Below, piece by piece: positions 55,319 to 63,699 of a DNA stretch of 64,000 nucleotides. This DNA comes from Bactrocera neohumeralis (taxonomy: Eukaryota; Arthropoda; Insecta; Diptera; Tephritidae): positions 11,127,341 through 11,191,340 of the forward strand of contig NW_026089624.1 in the NCBI RefSeq assembly GCF_024586455.1, written 5' to 3'. Under the pieces are notes generated by a model. That model searched no databases. It worked only from the letters and a program-made list of their open reading frames with translations, and was not told where the DNA came from. The position numbers and the translations under genes were made by a program. How positions within the stretch are numbered: the stretch's first letter is position 1; every line of letters starts with the position of its first letter.

Positions 55319-56078
55319 CAATTTTCACACAAAGTACTTTTCAAACATTTTTCTTGAAGTTGAAAATTTGTATTTTGAAATAACGGTGGAGTATTTCCAA
55401 AATATCAAACTTTGTAAAGTGAGATCAAAAGAAGGAGAGCCCGAAATTACGTAAAGTTCTCTTCAGCGTGATGTGCTGTTAGAAGATTTTACGATAAAAG
55501 AAGAACCAGAAATTTTGTACCGTTTTGACACGAATTTAAAATGTACAAAAGTTCCAATCTTTTATCTACCTTGTATATATCTATCTTCTGCTGAAGAACT
55601 TCATAAACCATCAAAAACTGAGGAAAAACAAACTGAATTGGTATCTCTTCCGGCAGGCTCACATTTTGGTGAAATGTAGAAAAGTGCAGTCCAGGAAAAA
55701 TCGATTGAAGATAAGGACGAAGCTGATCATATTTTGAAAGATGATGCTAAAGCGCATGAGAAGGAAGAGGAAATTAAAGTTTTACACAAACCAACACAAT
55801 TGCCGAAAAAGCACAAAGGTGTTTTAGAAGAGCCAAATGAAGACGTGGATATTAAAGACGCTGAAGATGTAGGCATGTCAGTAGAAGGTGCAGAACTGAA
55901 CCCGGAAGCCAAGACGAAGAAAAGGATGAGATATCCACCGACAAAACAAGTACAACAATCACCGAAGGACGGAATCAGTGCAGAAGAGTGTACAAAGATA
56001 CACAAAAAGAAGCGTAAAATCAAAGGTATACCGTCGTCCGATGTAAAAGAAGAAAAACGGACAGGACTCGAATAGCAA
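55314..56078 (+). pseudogene. lysine/glutamate-rich ORF of unknown origin, two stops
   Basis: One frame stays readable for 253 codons from the ATG at 55314, with stops only near 55451 and 55677. The first third reads LEVENLYFEITVEYFQN and DVLLEDFTIKEEPEILYRF, then KVPIFYLPCIYL. The last half is strongly charged (HEKEEEIKVLHKPTQLPKKH, IHKKKRKIKGIPSSDVKEEK) and probably disordered. It resembles no transposon protein I know. A captured fragment of a host gene is one explanation, an element-specific accessory gene another. Confidence 0.4.
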
Positions 56079-56339
56079 CAAATAGTTACGAGCAAGCTAT
56101 CACTGATACAACACAGGAAGGCGCATAGTCATCGTGAACGTCACTTAGTTCACGACCATGACAGGATCGCAAGCTTTTGTCACCATTCTAGCAGTCACAT
56201 ATGGCGTCCGGCAGAATGTTCAAAATTAAACATGTTCGTTTTTTTAAATAAGATAAGTTAAGAAATTTGTAATACTTAAGATCATGAAAACATATACAAT
56301 CCACTAATTTTGAATAATCATTTCTTTCCCTCGGCAATA
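56079..56339 (+). other. 3' interior of non-autonomous LTR element
   Basis: No gene. CGTCCGGCAGAATGTTCAAA at 56206 echoes the LTR start (TGTTCAAAT at 56340), as if a second LTR beginning had been lost or copied. A clear purine tract before 56340 is not seen. Confidence 0.4.
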
Positions 56340-56725
56340 TGTTCAAATATCATTGAACATGCTTATTCTACTAATTATAAATATCTATTTATATATTAAT
56401 AAACATACATATATACATATGTACATAATGCATTTACATGCAATGCACATTTAATAGTAATAAAAATGCATGGGGACACCAGTCAAAAATTTACAGAAGA
56501 GATAACATCACACACACACATATATGTATATATTAAAATGTACACTTCAAAACAACCCCACGTCCAGCAGCAATAAACAATATGCTGCAGATAGTTTTAA
56601 AATTTGTATATAAGAAAGGAAAATACTAAATAAAAACCAGAATGAAAGATTTCTCACTTGCTATCAGAAGCTTCATTCCCCCCCACCAGTGGTAAGGAAT
56701 GATAATTCTTTGTTGAGTTTAAACA
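56340..56725 (+). repeat. 3' LTR of non-autonomous element
   Basis: 386 bp, matching 53689-54132 apart from length changes in the CA/TA-rich middle. It is followed by the ATGCC duplication. Confidence 0.9.
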
Positions 56726-57514
56726 ATGCCAAATCGACAATTTTCAACCAATCAAAAAGCTCGTGGGTCATTGTATAGTAAATGTATTCAACAATACTTA
56801 GTTTTAATAGGAAGTCGATCGGGTTATTTTTCGTTGAGTTATGATGTCAGCAATTTTGGAAAATGACGTTTCGAAAAAAACGCGTTTTAAGTTTCGCTCA
56901 TATATGATTATATGTACATACCTGCGAGCGGTCGCCCTTTAAAACGCTACCATTCAAAAACTATTCAAGATACGACCATGCCGATTTCACAGGATATTTT
57001 TGGAAATATAAATTATCGAAAAAGCAAACAAAAAATTTTTTTTGAAAGTGTCATTGGTATAGCCCCTTAAAATTATGAATATAGCGGCCGTAAAAAAAAT
57101 TCAAACTGCCAATCACATACCTCAATACTTATCGTATTTGTGCATAAAAATTAGCTCAAATATTTATAAAAAGTTTTGTTTGAAATGTAACGCAATCATT
57201 ACACATAAGTTACCCAAGAAACCTTATGAGCTAGACTTAAGTGACGATGTCCAAACGAGCTTTGAACACTTAGTCCTCGCCTACCCTCAATTACATAGCA
57301 ATGAAGAGCTAACGTTGGAGATTGGCATTTGGCTGGACCCTGACTGGCACTATATAACCCCAAGTATACTTCTCATAATTACAGTTCAGTTCAAAACTTC
57401 TAATCAATATGTTACCCTATTAATACACAATTATTTCGCAGATTCTGCAAGGTGGCCGGGATGTTTAATCCAAACACATACTCCTCTGCATTCTTCTTCT
57501 TCTTAATTGGCGTA

Positions 57515-59196
57515 GACACCGCTTACGCGATTATAGCCGAGTTAACAACAGCGCGCCAGTCGTTTCTTCTTTTCGCTACGTGGCGCCGATTGGATATTCC
57601 AAGCGAAGCCAGGTCCTTCTCCACTTGGTTCTTCCAACGGAGTGGAGGTCTTCCTCTTTCTCTGCTTCCCCCGGCGGGTATTGCGTCGAATACTTTCAGA
57701 GCTGGAGTGTTTTCATCCATCCAGACAACATGACCTAGCCAGCGTAAACGCTGTCTTTTAATTCGCTGAACTATGTCAATGTCGTCGTATATCTCGTACA
57801 GCTCATCGTTCCATCGAATGCAATATTCGCCGTGGCCAATGCGCAAAGGACCATAAATCTCTCGCAGAATTTTTCTCTCGAAAACTCGTAACGTCGACTC
57901 ATCGGTTGCTGTCATCGCCTAAGCCTCTGCACCATATAGCAGGACGGGAATTATGAGCGACTTACAGAGTTTAGCTTTTGTTCGTCGAGAGAGGACTTTA
58001 CTTTTCAATTGCCTACTCAGTCCGAAGTAGCACCTGTTGGCAAGAGCAATCCTGCGTTGGATTTCTAGGCTGACATTGTTGGTGGTGTTTACGCTGGTTC
58101 CAAGATAGACGAAATTATCTACAACTTCAAAGTTATGACTGTACACAGTGACGTGAGAGCCAAGTCGCGAGTGCGACGACTGTTTGTTTGATGACAGGAG
58201 ATATTTCGTTTTGCCCTCGTTCACTGCCAGACCCATTTTCTGTGCTTCCTTGTCCAGGAGAAAGCAGAACTAACGGCACGGGTGTTGAGGCCGATGATAT
58301 CAATATCATCGGCATACGCCAGCAGCTGTACACTCTTATAGAAGATGGTATCTTCTCTATTTAGTTCTGCAGCTCGAACTATTTTCTCCAGAAGCAGGTT
58401 GAAGAAGTCGCACTATAGGGAGTCGCCTTGTCTGAAACCTCGTTTGGTATCGAACGGCTCGGAGAGGTCCTTCCCGATCCTGACGGAGCTTTTGGTGTTA
58501 CTCAACGTCAGTTTACACAGCCGTATTAGTTTTGCGGGGATACCAAATTCAGACATCGCGGTATAAAGGCAGCTCCTTTTCGTGCTGTCGAAAGCAGCTT
58601 TGAAATCGACGAAGAGGTGGTGTGTGTCGATTCTCCTTTCACGGGTCTTTTCCAAGATTTGGCGCATGGTGAATATCTGGTCGGTTGTTGATTTTCCAGG
58701 TCTGAAGCCACACTGATAAGGTCCAATCAGTTTGTTGACGGTGGGCTTTAATCTTTCACACAATACGCTCGATAGAACCTTATATGCGATGTTGAGGAGG
58801 CTAATCCCACGGTAGTTGGCGCAGATTGTGAGGGTTCTCCTTTTTTATGGATTGGGCATAGCACACTTAAATTCCAATCGTTGGGCATGCTTTCGTCCGA
58901 CCATATTTTACAAAGAAGCTGATGCATGCTTCTTTGCAGTTCTTCGCCGCCGTGTTTGAATAGCTCAGCCATCGGCCCCCGCTGCTTTTTTCTTCAGACA
59001 GGTAATTGCTATTCGAACTTCTTCTTGGTCAGGTAATGGAACGTCTGCTCCATCGTCATCGATTGGGGAATCACAAGTATTGTACGTTCACAAGTATGCT
59101 CTCGGCATCGGTCACTAAATCACCTTTGGGGGTTCTACAAAAGTATGCTCCGGTCTTGAAACCTTCTGTAAGCCGCCGCAGTTTTTCGCAGAATTT
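57515..59196 (-). pseudogene. LINE ORF, linker and reverse transcriptase part
   Basis: After the stop at 59197 the frame continues through a linker to KIWSDESMPNDWNLSVLCPI (58880), a small indel, GPYQCGFRPGKSTTDQIF, HHLFVDFKAAFDSTKRS (first catalytic Asp, 58610), RGFRQGDSL then a stop, AYADDIDIIGL (active site, 58300), a frame break, VYLGTSVNTTNNVSLEIQRR, ILREIYGPLRIG and RLRWLGHVVWMDE to the end near 57525. The domain order matches RTE-type ORFs. Confidence 0.85.
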
Positions 59197-60603
59197 TCAA
59201 GCATTACCCCTGTCGGCCAGCTTATCAAGCTCTTCGTACTCACGCATTTCGGCCTCTTTCTTCTTCTGTCTACAAATGCGTCTCGCTTCCCTTTTCAACT
59301 CTCGGTATCTATCCCATCCCGCACGTGTTGTGGTCGATCGTAACGTTACGAGGTAGGCAGCCTGCTTTCTCTCCGCTGCGACACAGCACTCCTCGTCGTA
59401 CCAGCTGTTCTTTTGCACTTTCCGGAAACCAATGGTTTCGGTTGCAGCTGTACGTAAGGAGTTTGAAATGCCGTCCCACAGTTCCTCTATACCGAATTGT
59501 TGACGAGTGCTCTCAGAGAGTGCAAGCAGGAGTGCAAGCCGAGTAGAAAATCGTTCGGCTGTCTGTTGTGATTGCAGCTTCTCGACGTCGAACCTTCCTT
59601 GTGTTTGTTGACGTGCGTTTTTTGCTGCACAGAGGCGGGTGCGAATCTTAGCTGCAACAAGATAGTGGTCCGAGTCGATGTTAGGACCTCGGAGCGCACG
59701 CACATCTAAAACACTGGAGACGTGTTTTCCGTCTATCACAACAGGATCGATCTGGTTGGTAGTTTTTCCATCCGGAGACAGCCAGGTAGCTTGATGAATC
59801 TTTTTATGCTGGAATCTAGTACTACAGATAACCATATTTCGGGCCCCGGCGAAGTCGATCAGCCTCAAACCATTTGGGGATGTTTCGTCGTGGAGGCTGA
59901 ATGTACCGACCGTAGTGCCAAAGATACCTGCTTTACCCACCCTGGCGTTAAAGTCGCCAAGCACGATTTTGACATCGTGGCGGGGGCAGCTCTCATAAGT
60001 GCGCTCCAAGTACTCATAAAAGACATCTTTGGTCACATCGTCCTTCTCTTCCGTCGGGGCGTGGGCGCAAATCAGCGATATGTTGAAGAACCTCACTTTG
60101 ATGCGGATTGTGGCTAGACGTTCATTCACCGGAGTGAATGATAGTACTCGGCGACGGAGTCTCTCTCTCACCACGAATCCAACACCAAACTTGCGCTCCT
60201 TTATATGGCCACCGTAGTAAATGTCACAAGGATCTACTCGTCTCTGTCCTTGTCCCGTCCATCGCATTTCTTGGACGGCGGTGATGTCAGCCTTTATTTT
60301 TGCGTGGACATCAACCAGCTGGGCAGCGGCACCTTCCCAATTAAGGGTCCGGACATTCCAGGTGAATGCCCTCAAATCGTAGTCCTTATTTCGTTTGCCA
60401 TGGTCGTCTTCAAAAGGGGGGTCTCTCATCCGAGGTAGTTTTTCATTGGTACTGGTTTTTACGTGGCGGGTCCCAAACCCAGCGCATAACCCTATGTAGG
60501 AGATGATTCGCCTTCTCACATTAGCTCGCCTTCGAACGGATGTTCTTAGGCTACCCAGAGGATACTTGGTCAAAGACCGGAAGTAGTGAGCGGCTTGAGG
60601 CAT
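59197..60603 (-). CDS. LINE ORF, endonuclease part, 468 codons open
   Basis: A long open frame with the apurinic-type endonuclease (EEP fold) that nicks target DNA for LINE insertion. Motifs: FTWNVRTLNWEG (Asn), VQEMRWTGQGQ (catalytic Glu), GVGFVVRERL, HAPTEEKDDV, LGDFNARVG (Asp/Asn) and a DSDHYLVAAK end (Asp/His). NQIDPVVIDG has Pro where His is usual. An Arg/Lys/Glu-rich linker follows. The frame ends at NA-stop where copy 1 also has a stop two codons later, so the ORF is not continuous with RT in this copy. The true start is probably upstream of 60603. Activity is unlikely without RT. Confidence 0.8.
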   Translation of the reverse strand: MPQAAHYFRSLTKYPLGSLRTSVRRRANVRRRIISYIGLCAGFGTRHVKTSTNEKLPRMRDPPFEDDHGKRNKDYDLRAFTWNVRTLNWEGAAAQLVDVHAKIKADITAVQEMRWTGQGQRRVDPCDIYYGGHIKERKFGVGFVVRERLRRRVLSFTPVNERLATIRIKVRFFNISLICAHAPTEEKDDVTKDVFYEYLERTYESCPRHDVKIVLGDFNARVGKAGIFGTTVGTFSLHDETSPNGLRLIDFAGARNMVICSTRFQHKKIHQATWLSPDGKTTNQIDPVVIDGKHVSSVLDVRALRGPNIDSDHYLVAAKIRTRLCAAKNARQQTQGRFDVEKLQSQQTAERFSTRLALLLALSESTRQQFGIEELWDGISNSLRTAATETIGFRKVQKNSWYDEECCVAAERKQAAYLVTLRSTTTRAGWDRYRELKREARRICRQKKKEAEMREYEELDKLADRGNA

Positions 60604-61084
60604 GTGTAAAAGAATCGTTTCTGGCCACTCCCAAGTGAATGGCGATCAGAGAACTTTCCTCACTTGCGTGAACTTCTACACATGACTCCATCCTCTGCAT
60701 TTACTTCCACAAATTATATAAAGTAACAGAGGCGTAACGCAGAGGAATATCAACCGCTCCACCTTGACTCTACAGGCGAATGAGGAGACAAACGAGAATA
60801 ATATTCCCGCGTTTTTAAAGCGAAAGTATGCCATTCCGCCATAAAACCCTTTATATAAAAGCGAACAACAGAAAGTAAAACAATATACAAAGTGATTAAA
60901 TAGACACAAGTGAACAGTGAGACATTCTTATTCAAGTGAATAAACACAGGAGAAGAAACATCATATCGTCATATCAATCAAACCCATCAACCCAGGTTTA
61001 AAAGAATTTGAAGGAAGGAAGTACTTTTAATTAACCGCAATCGGCCCCCATACGTCGACATACCCGGACAGTATATTTTCCAAG

Positions 61085-61345
61085 AGCTGTAGCACATGAA
61101 AATTTAAAAAAAAAATTTAAGCTCTGCTCTCATACCGCTCCCAATTTTTTGCTACCACTACGCCAGAGCAGAGGATAGCACTTCTTTTTTAACTATTGCT
61201 ACAGTTATTGTTTTTTACCTAACAAAACTCCGAGCAGAGCAGAACACCTACTTTAAATTGTTTTGCTATGGTTCCCGTCAAAGTGAGAGTGGTAGCTATA
61301 GCATAACAATAATTCTAGAAAGTTTGCTGCTACGGAGTAGTAAAT
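61085..61345 (+). repeat. short dispersed repeat, inverted copy of 29836-30072
   Basis: The blocks GAGCTGTAGCACATGAAAAT, TTTTTTGCTACCACTACGCC and AACAAAACTCCGAGCAGAGC correspond, inverted, to those at 29836-30072. It ends near GCTGCTACGGAGTAG. Confidence 0.7.
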
Positions 61346-61860
61346 GAAAACCCGCTGAGGCTCGTCTATTTATTTTATCTTACCACATTGGTCGCATGCG
61401 GCGGTCCGAAAAAGCTAAACTGCGGCGAAGTCGTAGGATTATACCAGGTTGATCATCAGGTAGTGGTAGGTAAAATTGGCGGCCCTGGTAAATTGTTCAC
61501 ATAGGCGAAAGTAAATTCGGGAAACGTAAATATAGAACAACAAATGAAATAAAAATACATTATTTATTTTTCATACGAAATTACTATTATATTGGTATAG
61601 TAAAGCTTCTGAATAAGCAGTAACAGGCGTAGGGCTATACCCAATTCTTACGCTTGCCTCCTCGCTGCCCTATCTGGAAAGATGATACAGCCTTGTGTAA
61701 TATACGATAGCCATCTTGGGTTAAGCCTGGGGTCACAGCTAAAAGAGAGGAATATTCAGCAGAACTACTCCGCCATATTAGATTTAAGGGTTCGTTTCAA
61801 TCTAATTGTGTGTCGGTCCTGAAACAAGCCGCTTGCTATGTACATACATGCGTAAAGAAA
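61346..61860. other. no supported gene
   Basis: Mixed-composition sequence without a recognisable open frame or repeat. Its right end passes into the third LINE copy. Confidence 0.4.
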
Positions 61861-61864
61861 TATA

Positions 61865-62890
61865 CTACTCGCCAAGTGAGGTTGTGCGTTAAGCTTGGGA
61901 CGTAGAAAACACTCCCAATGAAAAACAATAGCCTCGGATGAAAGACCCCACTTTTGATGACGACCACAGCAAACATACTAGGGACTATAATTTAAGGACA
62001 TGTCCGGTCCCTAAATTGGGAAGGTGCCGCTGTCATAAAAATAAAAGCTGACATCACCGCCGTCCAAGAAATGCGATGTTCGGGACAAGGTCTTTGTGAC
62101 GAGTAGGTCTTTGTGACATTTACTACAGTCGCATATTCGGTGTGAGTTAAATAGAGAAGGTACAAACTTCTATAAGAGTTAACAGCTGCTGGTGTACGCC
62201 AATGACATTGATGTCACTGGCCTTATGCTTTCTAAAAACGGGATAAGGAAGTGAAGTGTATGGGTCTGATTGTGAACGAGGACAAGACGAAATATTTCCT
62301 GCCATCAAACAGTCATCGCATTCGCGACTTGGCTCGCACGTCACTGTTGACAGTCATAACTTTGAAGTCGTAGATAATTTCGTCTATATTGGAACACCAA
62401 CAACAATATCAGCCTTGAAATCCTACACAGAATCACTCTTGCCAATAGTGGCACCTGTCGGATTTAGTAGGCAATTGAGAAGTAAAACCCTCTATCGACG
62501 AACAAAGACAAACTCATCAAATCACTCAGCATTTCCGCCCTGGTAAATGAGAAGGCGGCATGGACAATGACATCACCTGATGAGTCGGCCTTAGGAGTAT
62601 TCGAGAGAACAATGAGCTGTGCGAGATATACGGCTACATTGACATAGTTCATCGAATCAAAAGACAGCGGCTGCGCTGGCTAGGTCATGTTGAAGGGATG
62701 GAAGAGAACACTCCAGCTTTGAAGGTTTTCGATTCAGTACACATCGGTGAAAGCAACGGAAGAAGACGACATCTACTCCGTTGGAGAGATAAGATGTAGA
62801 AGGACCTGGCTGCACTAAATATCTCGAATTGGCCCCAAATATGTGAAGAACTCGGCTATAACAGCGTAAGAGGTGTCTACGACAGTAATC
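61865..62890 (+). pseudogene. RTE-like LINE, copy 3, large internal deletion
   Basis: The start matches the region before the endonuclease (CTTGGGACGTAGAAAACA), then degenerate DDHSKHTRDYNLR, CCTAAATTGGGAAGGTGCCG and AVQEMRCSGQG pieces (to 62090). It then jumps directly to the region just before the RT active site (LLVYANDIDVTGL near 62190, Asp to Asn in the box). The C-terminal part runs to AGAGGTGTCTACGACAGTAA near 62887. The loss removes nearly all of the endonuclease and the first half of RT. More diverged than copies 1 and 2. Confidence 0.75.
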
Positions 62891-62899
62891 CGAGCCGCA

Positions 62900-63600
62900 A
62901 CAACCGCAATTGGACCGGATTTTGTCCGGCCAAGCGATGTACTTTCGGAAATCTAAAAACATTTGGATGGATTAGTTTTAGAATTAGATTGTCCTTACTA
63001 GAAAAACGCCTTGCAGCAAGGCTTCTCTGTATCCTACGGACTTATGCTGATATTGAGTCCAACATGGTCCCGGAGCAATTTTTCTGATGCGTCTGCGCCA
63101 AAAGGCTCCACCCAAACTCCACTTCGGTCAGGTGTAGTACATGCAATGGATGAAGCCATCCTACGACCTGCTCAGACCTTAATACATACAGGGAGTGAAC
63201 TACAAGTTACGTGGCCGCATGCTGTCAAGACACTACTGCGACTTTAGCCACTACCGCTGTGCAATCCGCGCCAAGTTCGTGCACTGTTCCACCACTCTAC
63301 CCGAGTGGCCAACAGAGGACCTCTACGGTCGATAGAAGCTCAAACAGGCAGAATGGCTCCCATTCTGGTCAGTGGTGGTATGATAAATAGCATAACCTAG
63401 TGACCTATGCTAACTCTCGCATCATACCATCTGTCCATAATTATCTCGATCGAGAAACCTCCCAACTTTATTTCGGTGGACAACCGTCCTTGCGTCAACT
63501 TTAACAAAGCTAACTGGGCCACCTTCACAGAATTTACTGAGAACAATTTCACCACTCGCTCCTCCCGGCTGAAAGAGCTCGTGATTCATAATTAATTTTA
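62900..63600 (+). pseudogene. Jockey-type LINE fragment
   Basis: The last open part (63407-63595) reads SYHLSIIISIEKPPNFISVD and NFNKANWATFTEFTENNF. This matches the endonuclease end (D-H-L-P-I-x-I-x-I) and the W-x-x-F-x-x-x-x-x-x-x-F linker before RT in Jockey-clade ORF2. Upstream pieces (63010-63360) are too degenerate for a firm call. The RT is missing, and the sequence changes to AT-rich DNA near 63600. Confidence 0.5.
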
Positions 63601-63699
63601 CAATTATTTTCTAACTTTTATATCCACTAGCACTTCGCTAATTCGTTCCTAAGCTTTTGATTTATATTAAACAGTGCAAAATAACTTTTATTCAACAAC
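63601..63699. other. short AT-rich spacer
   Basis: Nothing recognised. The Helentron terminus follows. Confidence 0.4.

Larger units (their letters stand above)
53684..56730 (+). mobile_element. non-autonomous LTR retrotransposon with tRNA-Tyr-type primer site
   Basis: The element is 53689-56725, with a perfect 5-bp target duplication ATGCC (53684-53688 and 56726-56730). LTRs are 53689-54132 and 56340-56725, beginning TGTTCAAATATCATTGAACA and ending GTTGAGTTTAAACA. The interior (54133-56339) has no gag or pol. It carries a short tandem repeat, a LOA LINE fragment and a lysine/glutamate-rich ORF. Mobilisation would need proteins from a relative, plausibly BEL-type given the primer site. Confidence 0.85.
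53383..57070. mobile_element. TTAA-flanked MITE (piggyBac-type), copy 2, split by an LTR element
   Basis: TTAA lies at 53383-53386 and 57067-57070, with ends GGGGCTATACCAGG and TTGGTATAGCCCC. It aligns with copy 1 (5995-6723) over its left part to AATGCC at 53688 and from AATGCC at 56725 to the right end. A few bases next to each end that are present in copy 1 are lost. It lies within the BEL third ORF. Confidence 0.88.
52143..57461 (+). pseudogene. BEL third ORF: zinc knuckles plus protease-like domain, interrupted twice
   Basis: It begins at an ATG 32 bp after the pol stop. The first part (52143-52412) is Ser/Arg/Thr-rich. CGICKKKHIV follows, then after frame changes LARSHKTEGCRNKNRCYICH and GKRHSSLHGH (53130-53220), a pair of Cys/His knuckles. 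The frame is interrupted by a TA-flanked MITE (52493-53116) and by the TTAA MITE (53387-57066). After the second, reading resumes in register at 57067 and reaches KFCLKCNAIITHKLPKKPYE, HLVLAYPQLHSNEELTLEIG (57180-57330), the DUF1758-type retropepsin-like module normally seen at the start of BEL pol. The 3' LTR begins at 57462. Function is unknown. It is either an accessory BEL protein or the relic of a second element. Confidence 0.5.
57492..60691 (-). mobile_element. RTE-like LINE, copy 2, full length
   Basis: 3.2 kb, flanked by CCTCTGCAT at 57483-57491 and 60692-60700 (target duplication, exact edge ambiguous by a base or two). On its own strand it begins GGATGGAGTCATGTG and ends CAATTAAGAAGAAGAAGAA. 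It is the most complete of three copies and lies in the BEL 3' LTR. Confidence 0.88.
30414..61070 (+). mobile_element. BEL/Pao provirus split by serial insertions
   Basis: The outer LTRs are 30414-30764 and 57462-57491 plus 60701-61070. A primer-site-like tract follows the first, and a GGTGGCCGGGA tract precedes the second. Gag (47.1-48.3 kb), pol (48.5-52.1 kb) and a third ORF (52.1-57.5 kb) lie in the same orientation. Several insertions inside have clean target duplications whose removal rejoins element sequence. Possible outer target duplication: GTAAA and GTATA. That the left LTR belongs to this same copy, 16 kb from gag, is inferred from orientation, spacing and nesting. Confidence 0.6.
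57462..61070 (+). repeat. BEL 3' LTR, split by an RTE-like LINE
   Basis: It starts TGTTTAATCCAAACACATAC (57462-57491), preceded by the tract AAGGTGGCCGGGA. It resumes at 60701 (TTACTTCCACAAATTATATA) and ends CCCGGACA at 61070. Compared with the 5' LTR it has an extra ~50 bp around 60795-60840. Confidence 0.82.

Noticed and set aside
57523..57915. Separate gene for the 130-codon minus ORF
   Set aside because: It is the C-terminal part of the RTE-like LINE ORF, separated only by a frame break.
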